Assembly (NCBI GenBank): GCA_903849185.1
Contig: CAINIH010000080.1
Coordinates: 1-32,995, forward strand
DNA from: an uncultured Methylophilaceae bacterium
GTDB taxonomy: Bacteria > Pseudomonadota > Gammaproteobacteria > Burkholderiales > Methylophilaceae
Direction: 5' to 3'
DNA: 32,995 bases
Made by a program: the position numbers and the translations under genes. The notes under the pieces are model-generated. The model was not told where the DNA came from. It worked only from the letters and a program-made list of their open reading frames with translations, and did not search any database. Positions 19,003 through 28,559 of this stretch are shown piece by piece. Within the stretch, counting starts at the first letter, position 1, and each line of letters begins with the position of its first letter.

Positions 19003-19797
19003 ATGTCGAGAATTGCAAATACATTTAAAGCGCTTAAAGAAAAAAATAAAAAAGCTTTAATTCCTTATATTACTGCAGGAGACCCACATCCTGATTTAAC
19101 CGTATCTATGTTGCATGCTTTAGTGGATGCAGGTGCTGACATGATTGAATTGGGCATCCCATTTTCAGATCCGATGGCAGATGGTCCGACTATTCAAAGG
19201 GCAAGTGAAAGAGCTTTAGCACATCACGTAGGTTTATCCCATGTATTTAAAATGGTGAAAGCTTTTAGAGAAAAGGATGATAAGACACCTATTATCTTGA
19301 TGGGTTATGCAAATCCTATTGAAGCGATTGGTGCTGAGACTTTTGTGGAAAGAGCTAAAAATTCTGATGTAGATGGCGTTATTACAGTCGATTATCCACC
19401 TGAAGAATGTATGCATTTTACAAAGCTTCTTAAAGAAAAAAACATAGATAGTATTTTTCTATTATCACCAACGACAGAATTGGATAGAGTAAAATTAATT
19501 ATCGAACAAGCTTCTGGATTTTTATATTACGTCTCACTAAAAGGTGTGACAGGCGCTGCCAATATTGATATTGAACAAGTAAAATCTAAAGTAAGTATTA
19601 TTCGTGAATTAACAAAACTTCCTATTGGTGTAGGTTTTGGTGTGAGAGATGCGGCAACAGCAAAAGAGGTTGCTAAAATTTCTGATGCGGTTGTAGTGGG
19701 TAGTCGTATGGTTCAGGAAATTGAGAATTCAAATAAAGATAATTTAATTTCAAATATTTCAAAGTTAATGCAAGAATTAAGAGAAGCAGTTAATTAA
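19003..19797 (+). CDS. trpA: Tryptophan synthase alpha chain
   Basis: It cleaves indole-3-glycerol phosphate to indole, which is channelled to TrpB. The 264-residue TIM barrel has catalytic residues E49 and D60 in [37 protein letters not shown] and [12 protein letters not shown] 19003 gives [13 protein letters not shown], the family start; the frame stays open upstream to 18925 but that part overlaps trpB and is not family-like. No leader peptide or attenuator is seen ahead of the trp genes. Confidence 0.96.
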   Translation: MSRIANTFKALKEKNKKALIPYITAGDPHPDLTVSMLHALVDAGADMIELGIPFSDPMADGPTIQRASERALAHHVGLSHVFKMVKAFREKDDKTPIILMGYANPIEAIGAETFVERAKNSDVDGVITVDYPPEECMHFTKLLKEKNIDSIFLLSPTTELDRVKLIIEQASGFLYYVSLKGVTGAANIDIEQVKSKVSIIRELTKLPIGVGFGVRDAATAKEVAKISDAVVVGSRMVQEIENSNKDNLISNISKLMQELREAVN

Positions 19798-19813
19798 TGA
19801 GTCGAGTGAATAT

Positions 19814-20671
19814 ATGAGCTGGTTAAAAAACGTCATACCTCCCAAAATAAAACGTATTGTTGGTAGCGTATCTAAAAAAAATATTCCTGAAGGATTGTGG
19901 TGTAAATGTCCTTCATGTCAAGCTGTGCTTTATCGAACAGACCTTGAGCAAAATATGGAAGTATGCCCAAAGTGTTCTTTTCATAACAGAATTTCAGCAC
20001 GTACTCGTATTGATACTTTATTAGATAAAGAAAAAAGAAAAGAAATCGGTGCGCAGATTCAACCTGTAGATTCTTTAAAGTTTAACGATACCCAAAGTTA
20101 TGCTGATCGAATTAAATCATCACAAAAAGACCTTAATGAAAAAGATGCGATGGTTGTGATGCAAGGCTTGATGGAAGGTAAACCTGTGGTGGTAGCTGCT
20201 TTTGAATTTAAATTCATGGGTGGATCCATGGGTTCTGTCGTAGGTGAAAAATTTGTACGTGGCATTCAAGCTGCCATTAAAGCTAAAGCAACATTCATTT
20301 GCGTCTCTGCAAGTGGCGGCGCTCGGATGCAAGAAGGCTTATTATCGCTAATGCAAATGGCAAAAACCAGTGCCGCATTAACCAAATTAAGTGAAGCTAA
20401 ATTACCTTACTTTTCAATCCTTACCGATCCTACTATGGGTGGTGTATCTGCTAGTTTTGCCATGTTAGGCGATGTCATTATTGCAGAACCTAAAGCATTG
20501 ATTGGTTTTGCTGGTCCTCGTGTGATTGAACAAACAGTAAGAGAAAAACTTCCCGAAGGATTTCAGCGTTCTGAATTTCTTTTAACACATGGTGCGATTG
20601 ATATGATTGTAGATCGCCGTGATATGAAGAAGAAGCTTATTAATTTAATATCTAAATTATCTAAAAATTAA
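19814..20671 (+). CDS. accD: Acetyl-CoA carboxylase carboxyltransferase subunit beta
   Basis: AccD transfers the carboxyl group from biotin to acetyl-CoA in fatty acid synthesis, working with AccA. The 285-residue protein has the N-terminal zinc ribbon (C32-x2-C35 and C51-x2-C54) and the crotonase-like core with [10 protein letters not shown] and [16 protein letters not shown]. Its place between trpA and folC is conserved in many proteobacteria. No anomaly. Confidence 0.96.
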   Translation: MSWLKNVIPPKIKRIVGSVSKKNIPEGLWCKCPSCQAVLYRTDLEQNMEVCPKCSFHNRISARTRIDTLLDKEKRKEIGAQIQPVDSLKFNDTQSYADRIKSSQKDLNEKDAMVVMQGLMEGKPVVVAAFEFKFMGGSMGSVVGEKFVRGIQAAIKAKATFICVSASGGARMQEGLLSLMQMAKTSAALTKLSEAKLPYFSILTDPTMGGVSASFAMLGDVIIAEPKALIGFAGPRVIEQTVREKLPEGFQRSEFLLTHGAIDMIVDRRDMKKKLINLISKLSKN

Positions 20672-20705
20672 TTTAACCCCACTTCAGTTTTCCCATAAAA
20701 GCCCT

Positions 20706-21956
20706 ATGAATCTTAGTGATTGGCTAGGGTATATCGAATCGATTCATCCTTCTACTATCGATCTTACGTTAGAACGTATCAAAGTTGTTGTCGAACGTTT
20801 AAATCTAAATATTTCTTTTTCGATCATTACTGTGGGTGGTACAAATGGCAAAGGCTCTACTTGTGCCATTTTGGAATCGATTTATAAGGAAGCGGGCTAT
20901 AAAGTAGGTTGCTATACCTCGCCTCATTTTTTACATTTTAATGAGCGAATTAAAATTCATGCAGCTCCTGTTTCGGACGAGCTTATTTGTGAAGCTTTTA
21001 CAAAAATCGAATCAGTAAGAAAAGATGTATCACTTACTTATTTCGAATACGGTACGATCGCTGCCATGATTATTTTTGCGGATGCTGATTTAGATATTGC
21101 TATTCTTGAAGTAGGCTTAGGTGGCAGGTTAGATGCTGTGAATGTTTTTGATTCCGATTGTGCCATAGTTACAACTGTTGATCTTGATCATATGGATTAT
21201 TTGGGACATACAAGGGAAGCGATTGGTTTTGAAAAAGCAGGTATTTACCGCACTCATAAAAATGCAATATGTGGAGACTTCGCTCCACCTCAATCTTTAA
21301 TAAAACATTGTGAATCTATTGATGCTGAATTAAAAATAATAGGCAAAGATTTTGCGTATGAAGCGCATCATGATTCTTTTGATTTTTTAATTGATTCATC
21401 TTTTGTGATGAATGTTCCGTTACCTAAATTGCAAGGTGATTTTCAGTTAGCCAATGCATCAAATGCACTTATGGCAGTGAAAATAATAGAAGATCAGTTG
21501 CCTTTAACTGAAACTTCAATTCAACAAGGCATTGCTAAAGCTTTATTACCAGGAAGATTTGAGGAGGTGAAATTAAATCCTACTTTGATTTTAGATGTTG
21601 CGCATAATCCTCAAGCAGCTAAATCTTTAAGCCATAATTTAAGAGCACATCCCATTTCTGGAAAAACGATCGCAATATTTTCAATACTTAGAGATAAAGA
21701 TATTTTGGGTGTAATTCAAGCATTAAGTCTTGATATTGATAGTTGGTATATTGCAGAAATTCAAAATGAGCGGGCGGCAGATATTGAAACTATTTCTAAG
21801 GCTATACAAAAAGTTAATCCATCAGCGCATATCGTGCCATTTAAAAATATACAAGAAGCTTATCAATTTGGGTCCAAGGAAGTCACGAGAAATGATAGAA
21901 TAATCGTATTCGGTTCTTTTTTCACTGTAGCCGATATTATGAAACTTATTCCCTAG
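20706..21956 (+). CDS. folC: Folylpolyglutamate synthase / dihydrofolate synthase
   Basis: The bifunctional enzyme adds glutamate to dihydropteroate and extends folate polyglutamates, which serve one-carbon metabolism. The 416-residue protein has the P-loop GGTNGKGST (44-52), YTSPHFLHFNERIKI, LEVGLGGRLDAVNV and LDVAHNPQAAKSL of the Mur-ligase fold. It begins 34 bases after accD, a gap with no visible regulatory signal, and is followed by the SPOR gene three bases later. Confidence 0.95.
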   Translation: MNLSDWLGYIESIHPSTIDLTLERIKVVVERLNLNISFSIITVGGTNGKGSTCAILESIYKEAGYKVGCYTSPHFLHFNERIKIHAAPVSDELICEAFTKIESVRKDVSLTYFEYGTIAAMIIFADADLDIAILEVGLGGRLDAVNVFDSDCAIVTTVDLDHMDYLGHTREAIGFEKAGIYRTHKNAICGDFAPPQSLIKHCESIDAELKIIGKDFAYEAHHDSFDFLIDSSFVMNVPLPKLQGDFQLANASNALMAVKIIEDQLPLTETSIQQGIAKALLPGRFEEVKLNPTLILDVAHNPQAAKSLSHNLRAHPISGKTIAIFSILRDKDILGVIQALSLDIDSWYIAEIQNERAADIETISKAIQKVNPSAHIVPFKNIQEAYQFGSKEVTRNDRIIVFGSFFTVADIMKLIP

Positions 21957-21959
21957 GTT

Positions 21960-22517
21960 ATGAGCGAAGACAATTCAATACAGCCTCAAGAAGATAAACT
22001 GATTAGTCAGGCCAAAAAGAGACTTCTTGGTGCATGTGTCATTTTATTTATTCTTCTTATTTCAGCCCCTTTTGTTTTAAAGAATCGCAACGAGGAAGGA
22101 CCTACAGAACCCATTAAAATTTCAATGGAAAGTTCGCCTGTGATTGCTGACGCGAATGTGGAAAGCATAAAACCACTTGAACCAAAACCAGAGGCTCCAG
22201 AATTACCTAACCCTCAAAGTAAAAAAGAATTACCGCCTCCATCAACTGATGTAAAAGCAAAATCGGATTCAATCCCACCTTCAAATAGCGGTATATATAT
22301 TCAATTAGGTATTTTTTCAGACTCTGAAAAAATAAAACCACTACAACAAAAATTAAATCAATTGAGTATTCAAACTAAAATTGAAGCGATTAAAATTAAT
22401 GGTGTTGATAAAGTAAGATTAATTACGGGTGAATTTAAAACCGAAGCTTTAGCTAAAGAAACATTACTCAAAATTAAAAATGCAGGTATGTCTGGCATTA
22501 TCAAGAAGATTAACTGA
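21960..22517 (+). CDS. SPOR-domain protein, DedD-like
   Basis: A 185-residue bitopic protein: short cytoplasmic N-terminus, one transmembrane helix (about 24-43, LLGACVILFILLISAPFVL), a proline-rich periplasmic linker and a C-terminal SPOR domain (about 108-185, starting GIYIQLGIFSDSEKIKPLQQ). SPOR domains bind denuded glycan strands at the division septum. Position between folC and cvpA is that of dedD in proteobacteria, so a division role is likely. Its stop overlaps the cvpA start by one base (TGATG). Confidence 0.85.
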   Translation: MSEDNSIQPQEDKLISQAKKRLLGACVILFILLISAPFVLKNRNEEGPTEPIKISMESSPVIADANVESIKPLEPKPEAPELPNPQSKKELPPPSTDVKAKSDSIPPSNSGIYIQLGIFSDSEKIKPLQQKLNQLSIQTKIEAIKINGVDKVRLITGEFKTEALAKETLLKIKNAGMSGIIKKIN

Positions 22518-23020
22518 TGACATTTGTTGATTATGTTTTTTTTATCATCATCATCATTTCTACTCTTCTAGGCTGTTATCGTGGTTTCGTGCGTGAACTT
22601 CTTTCTATTATTGCTTGGTTTTTTGCATTTTATTTAGCGCAATCTTTTTCTTCTATTTTCGCTTCAAAACTTCATTGGATTGATACCGAGTCCATTCGGA
22701 ATTTAGTTGCTTACTTCTTAATTTTTATTGCTGTCCTTGTTGTTTCAATGGGTGTGATTACTATTTTGAACAAATTTATTAAATATACAGGTCTTTCATT
22801 TCCAAATATTTTATTGGGTGGCTTATTTGGTTTTGTTCGAGCAGTTTTTATTGTGCTGATTTGTCATTTTGTTATTCAATCAACTTCATTTGTAAATCAT
22901 TCCGCTTGGCAAGATGCTTTTATTAAACCTTATTTCGAATCTTTTACAGCTAAGGCAGATGTTTATTTGCCACTAGACATCCTTAAGCATGTAAAATATC
23001 CGCAACGAACATATTTTTAA
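22517..23020 (+). CDS. cvpA: CvpA family membrane protein
   Basis: This 167-residue protein has about four transmembrane helices and begins MTFVDYVFFIIIIISTLLGCYRGFVREL, recognisable in the blocks FVDYVFFIII and GCYRGFVREL of CvpA. CvpA is needed for colicin V export in E. coli and for envelope stress tolerance; its biochemical role is unclear. It is almost always next to purF, as here, and shares a TGATG junction with the SPOR gene. Confidence 0.9.
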   Translation: MTFVDYVFFIIIIISTLLGCYRGFVRELLSIIAWFFAFYLAQSFSSIFASKLHWIDTESIRNLVAYFLIFIAVLVVSMGVITILNKFIKYTGLSFPNILLGGLFGFVRAVFIVLICHFVIQSTSFVNHSAWQDAFIKPYFESFTAKADVYLPLDILKHVKYPQRTYF

Positions 23021-23029
23021 GGCGCTGAA

Positions 23030-24559
23030 ATGTGTGGAATCCTTGGAATAGTCGGTAAAAATCCTGTTAATCAGCTACTTTATGATGGCTTATTAGTTCT
23101 TCAGCATCGCGGTCAAGACGCTGCTGGCATTGTTACCTGTGACGGTAATACTTTCTTCATGCACAAAAATAATGGCCTTGTGAAGGATGTCTTTCATACC
23201 CGCCATATGCGAAATCTTATCGGTAATGCTGGTATTGCGCATGTGCGTTATCCTACTGCTGGTTCATCCTCTGCTGCTGAAGCTCAACCTTTTTATGTGA
23301 ATTCACCTTTTGGTATTGTTTTAGGCCATAACGGAAATCTAACTAATGCCGAAAAACTTAAAGAAGATATCTTTAGGCAAGATCTTCGTCATATCAATAC
23401 CACATCAGATTCAGAAGTTTTGCTTAATGTGTTAGCGCACGAAATTGAAGAGTCTTCAAAAAGTAGCGTACTTAATAGTGATGTCGTTTTTGATGCTGTT
23501 ACTTCACTTCATAAGCGATGTAAAGGCGCATATGCTGTTGTATCAATGATTGCTAATTTCGGCCTGCTTGCATTTAGAGATCCTCATGGTATTCGCCCAC
23601 TTGTGATCGGTAAACACGAGACTTCACAAGGTGTTGAATATATGGTGGCGTCTGAGAGTGTAGCGCTTGATGTATTAGGATTTAAATTAGTAAGAGATGT
23701 CGAACCAGGTGAAGCAGTATTTATTGATATGAATGGTAATTTTTATTCTAAACAATGCGCAAAGCCTAATCATCATCCTTGTATATTTGAGTATGTATAT
23801 CTTGCAAGACCCGATTCTGTCATTGATGGTATTTCTGTGTATCAAACACGACTTAATATGGGCAAAACCTTAGCGCAAAAAATTAAGAAAGCTTGGGCAC
23901 ATTTAGATATCGATGTCGTTATTCCCATACCTGATACAAGTCGTCCTAGCGCATTACAACTTGCTCTGGAATTAGGCCTTGATTACCGCGAAGGCTTTAT
24001 TAAGAATCGTTATATTGGCCGTACTTTTATTATGCCTGGTCAAGCGCTGAGAAAAAAATCAGTGAGACAAAAATTAAATCCTATTAAGATTGAATTTCAA
24101 GATAAGAATGTGCTGTTAGTTGATGATTCAATTGTAAGAGGTACAACATCAAAAGAAATTGTTCAAATGGCAAGAGAGGCGGGCGCTAAAAAGGTTTATT
24201 TAGTCTCAGCCGCACCCCCTGTCAGATTTCCTAATGTGTATGGCATTGATATGCCTTCACGTACAGAATTATTGGCACCCAATAAAACAGATGAGGAAAT
24301 TCGAGAAGAGATCGGAGCGGATGAATTAATTTATCAAGATCTTGATGCGCTCATTGAGAATATTGCATCAATCAATCCAAAACTTAAAAAATTCGATGCT
24401 TCTTGTTTTGATGGCAAATACATTACAGGCGACATCGATGAATATTATTTAAAAAATATTGAAACGCTTCGTGCGGACTCTAATAAATCCGACAAGCCTT
24501 CAAATGCAAGTACGCAAATGGATTTAAATTTAATTAAAAATGAAGAGGAAGCTGCTTAA
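23030..24559 (+). CDS. purF: Amidophosphoribosyltransferase
   Basis: PurF makes 5-phosphoribosylamine from PRPP and glutamine, the first committed step of purine synthesis. The 509-residue protein starts MCGILGI, so the nucleophile is Cys2 after Met removal, with no propeptide. [19 protein letters not shown] and GHNGNLTN mark the glutaminase domain, and [18 protein letters not shown] the PRPP-binding loop. The downstream purine-type regulation is not visible. It ends the long leu-to-purF cluster; a new promoter begins 14 bases after its stop. Confidence 0.97.
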   Translation: MCGILGIVGKNPVNQLLYDGLLVLQHRGQDAAGIVTCDGNTFFMHKNNGLVKDVFHTRHMRNLIGNAGIAHVRYPTAGSSSAAEAQPFYVNSPFGIVLGHNGNLTNAEKLKEDIFRQDLRHINTTSDSEVLLNVLAHEIEESSKSSVLNSDVVFDAVTSLHKRCKGAYAVVSMIANFGLLAFRDPHGIRPLVIGKHETSQGVEYMVASESVALDVLGFKLVRDVEPGEAVFIDMNGNFYSKQCAKPNHHPCIFEYVYLARPDSVIDGISVYQTRLNMGKTLAQKIKKAWAHLDIDVVIPIPDTSRPSALQLALELGLDYREGFIKNRYIGRTFIMPGQALRKKSVRQKLNPIKIEFQDKNVLLVDDSIVRGTTSKEIVQMAREAGAKKVYLVSAAPPVRFPNVYGIDMPSRTELLAPNKTDEEIREEIGADELIYQDLDALIENIASINPKLKKFDASCFDGKYITGDIDEYYLKNIETLRADSNKSDKPSNASTQMDLNLIKNEEEAA

Positions 24560-24572
24560 CATTAAGCGTTTC

Positions 24573-24600
24573 TTGACGTATTTTTTTTATCGTGCATAAT
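24573..24600 (+). promoter_or_regulatory. Sigma70-type promoter for the metZ leader
   Basis: TTGACG (24573-24578) and CATAAT (24595-24600) are spaced by 16 bases, with TG directly before the -10. Transcription would start at about 24606-24607, exactly at the 5' strand of riboswitch stem P1, which strengthens both calls. Confidence 0.75.
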
Positions 24601-24605
24601 TCAAA

Positions 24606-24672
24606 GTGCGCTGATTTGAGTGATAAGTTATTTCTCAGCTTGCGGGCGCGTTAAAAATACTGCTAAAGCGAG
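24606..24672 (+). ncRNA. SAM-II riboswitch aptamer upstream of metZ
   Basis: The conserved SAM-II blocks appear in order: P1 5' strand GTGCGC (24606-24611), CTGATTTG (24611-24618), GCTTGC (24638-24643), P1 3' strand GCGCGT (24646-24651), a TAAAAA linker and GCTAAAGC (24662-24669). P1 gives six pairs, two of them wobbles. The H-type pseudoknot can form by pairing GC 24638-24639 with GC 24668-24669 and GC 24642-24643 with GC 24662-24663, leaving the UU and AAA that contact S-adenosylmethionine. SAM-II elements switch off methionine genes when SAM is high, and the gene below is metZ. An extra hairpin (TGAG 24617-24620 with CTCA 24634-24637) fills the first loop. SAM-V shares a similar core; the GATTTG/GCTTGC blocks favour SAM-II. 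Confidence 0.88.
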
Positions 24673-24689
24673 GTCTGTCCCGTTTTAGC
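24662..24689 (+). promoter_or_regulatory. Antiterminator helix of the metZ riboswitch
   Basis: GCTAAAGCG (24662-24670) can pair with CGTTTTAGC (24681-24689) over nine positions with one G-U wobble. The left strand is the ligand-binding part of the aptamer and the right strand includes the 5' arm of the terminator, so the helix competes with both. Without SAM it should prevent termination. Its role is inferred from base complementarity. Confidence 0.7.
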
Positions 24690-24711
24690 TTTTTGTGAAA
24701 CGGGTTTTTTT
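24679..24711 (+). terminator. Riboswitch-controlled intrinsic terminator before metZ
   Basis: CCCGTTT (24679-24685) pairs with AAACGGG (24698-24704) around a 12-base loop, followed by seven T (24705-24711). This is a textbook intrinsic terminator placed between the SAM-II aptamer and metZ, so it acts as the expression platform rather than as the end of purF alone. Confidence 0.85.
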
Positions 24712-24735
24712 ATACCCAAAAAAAGGTAACAGACT

Positions 24736-25908
24736 ATGAATAACGACTCATGGAAATTTGATACACAAGCTATTCGAGCAGGCTCATTACAATCTGAGTT
24801 TGGTGAGAATTCTGAAGCTATCTTTTTAACTTCTAGCTATGTATTTGATTCATCTTCCCAGGCTGCCGCAAGATTTGCTGGTAATGAGCCTGGTAATATC
24901 TATTCTCGTTTTACAAATCCTACCGTCACCATGTTTCAAGATCGTCTTGCAGCTCTTGAAGGCAGTGAAGCATGTGTGGCAACTTCAAGCGGTATGTCAG
25001 CTATTTTGGCAACAATTATGGGCTTATGTTCTGCAGGCGACCATATCGTAGCATCGCGAAGTATTTTTGGCACGACCGTTCAACTCTTTAGCAATATTTT
25101 AAAGCGCTGGGGTTTGGAAGTGACTTTTGTGTCGCTTACTAATCTTAACGAATGGGAAGATGCCATACAAAAAAACACAAAACTTTTCTTTGTGGAGACC
25201 CCATCTAATCCATTAACTGAAGTAACTGACATCAAAGCACTCTCAAAAATTGCACATCAAAAAGATATTAAATTGGTGGTTGATAATTGTTTTTGTTCGC
25301 CTGCACTTCAAAGACCTTTGTTGTTTGGTGCCGACATCATTATTCATTCAGCCACTAAATATATTGATGGCCAAGGACGTTGTTTGGGCGGTGCTGTATT
25401 AGCAGATAAAAAAACGATAGAGCCGATTTATCAATTTTTACGAACAGCAGGCCCTACGATGAGCGCTTTCAATGCATGGGTCTTTTTGAAAGGCTTAGAA
25501 ACATTATCTATTCGTATGGACGCACATTCCAAGAACGCACTTCATTTGGCTTCATGGCTTGAATCTCAGTCTCAAGTAGATCGAGTTTACTATCCTGGAC
25601 TGGCTTCGCATCCACAGCATAAACTTGCTTTAACCCAGCAAAAAACTGGCGGTGCTATTGTGTCCTTTGAGGTAAAAGGCAGTCAAAAAGAGGCTTGGAG
25701 CTTAATTGATTCGACCCGTTTAATCTCTATTACGGCTAATTTAGGGGATGTGAAATCTACAATTACGCATCCTGCAACTACAACGCATTCAAGAGTAAGC
25801 CCTGAAGAACGTCAAAAAGCTGGCATTAAAGATAACCTCGTTAGAATCGCTGTAGGCCTTGAGGATATAGAGGACCTAAAAGCCGATTTGTCTAGTCTTT
25901 CGCGCTAA
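24736..25908 (+). CDS. metZ: O-succinylhomoserine sulfhydrylase
   Basis: The PLP enzyme makes homocysteine from O-succinylhomoserine and sulfide, giving methionine by direct sulfhydrylation. The 390-residue protein shows YSRFTNPTVTMFQDRLAALE, SSGMSAILAT, ETPSNPL and the Schiff-base lysine K208 in HSATKYIDGQGR, and ends in SRVSPEERQKAGI...LVRIAVGLED. The order after cvpA-purF and the sequence style favour MetZ over cystathionine gamma-synthase or MetY, though acetylhomoserine use cannot be excluded. AAAAGG (24721-24726) lies nine bases before the ATG. It is under the SAM-II riboswitch described above, which ties its expression to SAM level. Confidence 0.93.
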   Translation: MNNDSWKFDTQAIRAGSLQSEFGENSEAIFLTSSYVFDSSSQAAARFAGNEPGNIYSRFTNPTVTMFQDRLAALEGSEACVATSSGMSAILATIMGLCSAGDHIVASRSIFGTTVQLFSNILKRWGLEVTFVSLTNLNEWEDAIQKNTKLFFVETPSNPLTEVTDIKALSKIAHQKDIKLVVDNCFCSPALQRPLLFGADIIIHSATKYIDGQGRCLGGAVLADKKTIEPIYQFLRTAGPTMSAFNAWVFLKGLETLSIRMDAHSKNALHLASWLESQSQVDRVYYPGLASHPQHKLALTQQKTGGAIVSFEVKGSQKEAWSLIDSTRLISITANLGDVKSTITHPATTTHSRVSPEERQKAGIKDNLVRIAVGLEDIEDLKADLSSLSR

Positions 25909-25918
25909 AAAATACCTT

Positions 25919-25945
25919 TAGCAGGGCAAGAATACAGCCCTGCTA
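25919..25945 (+). terminator. Hairpin between metZ and gyrA, possible terminator
   Basis: TAGCAGGGC (25919-25927) and GCCCTGCTA (25937-25945) form a perfect nine-pair stem with a nine-base loop, ten bases after the metZ stop. No T run follows on the + strand, so termination would be weak or need help. Read from the minus strand it is followed by AAGGTATTTTTT, a better T tract, but no minus-strand gene is near. Confidence 0.45.
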
Positions 25946-25994
25946 CATGCTAAAATTTGGGTAGTTTTCTACTTAAATTATCGATCTAAATCCT

Positions 25995-28544
25995 ATGAAT
26001 CAATTTGCCAAAGAAACCATCCCAATCAGCCTTGAAGATGAGATGAAACGCTCTTACCTCGACTACGCGATGAGCGTGATTGTCGGGCGAGCGCTTCCTG
26101 ATGTAAGGGATGGATTAAAGCCTGTACATCGTCGTGTTCTTTTTGCGATGCATGAACTTAATAATGACTTTAATAAACCCTATAAAAAATCAGCACGTAT
26201 CGTCGGTGATGTGATCGGTAAATACCATCCTCATGGCGACACGGCGGTATACGACACAATCGTTCGTATGGCGCAAGATTTCAGCTTGCGATATATGTTA
26301 GTTGATGGTCAGGGTAACTTTGGTTCGGTGGATGGCGACAATGCTGCTGCTATGCGATATACGGAAATTCGTATGTCTAAAATTGCGCATGAACTTTTAG
26401 AAGATATCGATAAAGAAACTGTTGATTTTGGCCCCAATTATGACGGCTCCGAACAAGAACCTCTTATTATGCCAGCGCGCATTCCGAATCTTCTTATTAA
26501 TGGAAGCTCCGGTATTGCTGTGGGTATGGCGACCAATATCCCACCTCATAATTTAAATGAAGTTGTAGACGCTTGTCTATTGCTCCTTGAAAAACCTGAG
26601 TCTTCAATTGATGCGTTGATTAAATTAATACCAGCACCAGATTTTCCAACAGCTGGAATCATTCATGGTACTTCGGGCGTTAAAGAAGGATATAGAACGG
26701 GGCGCGGTCGCGTTGTGATGCGCGGTAGAACGCACGTTGAAAAACTAGATAAAGGTAATCGTGAAGCACTCATTGTTGATGAGCTTCCATATCAAGTAAA
26801 TAAAAAAACATTTATTGAAAAGATTGCTGAACTCGTAAATGATAAAAAGATTGAAGGCATCTCAGATTTACGAGATGAATCAGATAAATCAGGTATGCGC
26901 GTTGTGATTGAGTTAAAGCGTGGCGAAAATCCTGATGTCATTCTAAATAATCTTTATAAGCAAACACAACTTCAAGATAGCTTTGGTATGAACATGGTGG
27001 CGCTCATTGATGGCCAGCCAAAACTTCTGAACCTAAAACAAATTCTTGATGCTTTCTTAAGACATCGTCGTGAAGTTATTACAAGAAGAACAGTATTTGA
27101 ATTAAGAAAAGCACGCGAGCGTGGCCACATCTTGGAAGGTTTAGCAGTTGCATTAGCAAACGTTGACGAGATGATTAAGATTATTAAAGCGGCGCCGACA
27201 CCACCGGATGCTAAAAAAGAATTGATGGCGCGCACATGGAAATCTTCTGTTGTAGAAGGAATGCTCAATGGCGCTGCAATGGAATTTTCACGCCCTGAAG
27301 GCTTATCAAAAGAATTTGGATTGAGTGCATCAGGCTATAAGTTATCTGATGTTCAAGCACAAGAAATTCTTCAATTAAGATTACAACGCTTAACAGGTCT
27401 AGAACAAGAAAAAATTGTTAACGAATATAAAGAGATTATGAATGTCATCACAGATCTTCTTGATATTTTAGCAACGCCTGCAAGAGTCACAGCAATTATT
27501 GCCGATGAACTTAAAGCAATCAAAGAACAATATGGCGATAAACGTCGAAGTGAAATTGTTGAGAATGCATTAGATTTATCAACCGAAGATTTAATTACAC
27601 CTGAAGATGTAGTGGTGACACTTTCACATACAGGTTATATCAAATCACAAGCATTAGCTGAATATCGCGCGCAAAAACGTGGCGGAAGAGGCAAACAAGC
27701 AGCAACTACAAAAGATGATGACTTTATCGACAAAATGTTTGTAGCAAATACACACGACAACATTTTATGCTTCTCAAGTCGAGGACAAGTATATTGGTTA
27801 AAAGTATATGAAGTGCCTCAAGGAAGCCGCACAAGCCGTGGCAAACCTATCGTGAATTTATTCCCGCTGCAAGAAGGTGAAAAAATTAATGCGATTCTGC
27901 CTATTAAAGAATTTGATGATAAGCATTATATTTTTATGGCAACGGCGTTAGGTACAGTTAAAAAAACTCCGCTTACAGATTTTTCAAACCCACGTAAGTC
28001 AGGCATTATCGCGATCAATCTTGATGACAACGACTTCTTAATTGGCGCTGAAATTACGGATGGCTCCAACGATATTGTTTTAGTTTCAAATGGTGGCAAG
28101 GCTGTTTGGTTTGATGAAGAAGACGTAAGAAGTATGGGTCGAAATACACGCGGTGTTCGTGGGATGAAATTACAAGAAGATCAGCAAGTGCTATCACTCC
28201 TTATTGCAAGCGATGATCAACAGTCTATGCTTGTGGCCACTGAAAATGGTTATGGAAAACGAACTGTTCTCTCTGACTTTAGGCATTCAGGACGAGCTAC
28301 ACAAGGCGTTAAAGCTATACAAGTGAGTGAGCGTAATGGCCTTGTTGTAGCTGCAAAACTTGTGAGTGATGAAGATGAAATCATGTTAATTACAACAGGC
28401 GGTGTGCTTATTCGAACGCGCGTCAGTGAAATTCGTGAACTTGGTCGCGCAACGCAAGGCGTCACATTAATTAATTTAGGCGAAAACGAAAAATTATCAG
28501 GTCTCGAAAAGATTGTAGAAGCTGATGATGATTTAGAGGAATAG
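25995..28544 (+). CDS. gyrA: DNA gyrase subunit A
   Basis: GyrA cuts and rejoins DNA during negative supercoiling, as a tetramer with GyrB. The 849-residue protein has the catalytic tyrosine Y122 in [10 protein letters not shown], the quinolone-determining region with T83 and D87 ([10 protein letters not shown]), a coiled-coil gate, and the C-terminal beta-pinwheel beginning with the GyrA box QKRGGRGK that marks gyrase rather than ParC. The acidic tail (EADDDLEE) is short. T83 in place of the E. coli serine is a common natural variant and no resistance change is indicated. A hairpin after metZ and an 86-base gap precede it; serC follows 15 bases later. Confidence 0.98.
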   Translation: MNQFAKETIPISLEDEMKRSYLDYAMSVIVGRALPDVRDGLKPVHRRVLFAMHELNNDFNKPYKKSARIVGDVIGKYHPHGDTAVYDTIVRMAQDFSLRYMLVDGQGNFGSVDGDNAAAMRYTEIRMSKIAHELLEDIDKETVDFGPNYDGSEQEPLIMPARIPNLLINGSSGIAVGMATNIPPHNLNEVVDACLLLLEKPESSIDALIKLIPAPDFPTAGIIHGTSGVKEGYRTGRGRVVMRGRTHVEKLDKGNREALIVDELPYQVNKKTFIEKIAELVNDKKIEGISDLRDESDKSGMRVVIELKRGENPDVILNNLYKQTQLQDSFGMNMVALIDGQPKLLNLKQILDAFLRHRREVITRRTVFELRKARERGHILEGLAVALANVDEMIKIIKAAPTPPDAKKELMARTWKSSVVEGMLNGAAMEFSRPEGLSKEFGLSASGYKLSDVQAQEILQLRLQRLTGLEQEKIVNEYKEIMNVITDLLDILATPARVTAIIADELKAIKEQYGDKRRSEIVENALDLSTEDLITPEDVVVTLSHTGYIKSQALAEYRAQKRGGRGKQAATTKDDDFIDKMFVANTHDNILCFSSRGQVYWLKVYEVPQGSRTSRGKPIVNLFPLQEGEKINAILPIKEFDDKHYIFMATALGTVKKTPLTDFSNPRKSGIIAINLDDNDFLIGAEITDGSNDIVLVSNGGKAVWFDEEDVRSMGRNTRGVRGMKLQEDQQVLSLLIASDDQQSMLVATENGYGKRTVLSDFRHSGRATQGVKAIQVSERNGLVVAAKLVSDEDEIMLITTGGVLIRTRVSEIRELGRATQGVTLINLGENEKLSGLEKIVEADDDLEE

Positions 28545-28559
28545 TTTCTTAAGTTCATC

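Noticed and set aside
26238-26262. Thr at GyrA position 83 as a quinolone resistance change
   Set aside because: Thr is the natural residue in many bacteria, for example Pseudomonas, and D87 is intact.
26972-27268. Open frame of about 98 codons antisense to gyrA (another at 28250-28561)
   Set aside because: No recognisable protein, no ribosome binding site, and it follows the codon pattern of the true gene on the other strand.
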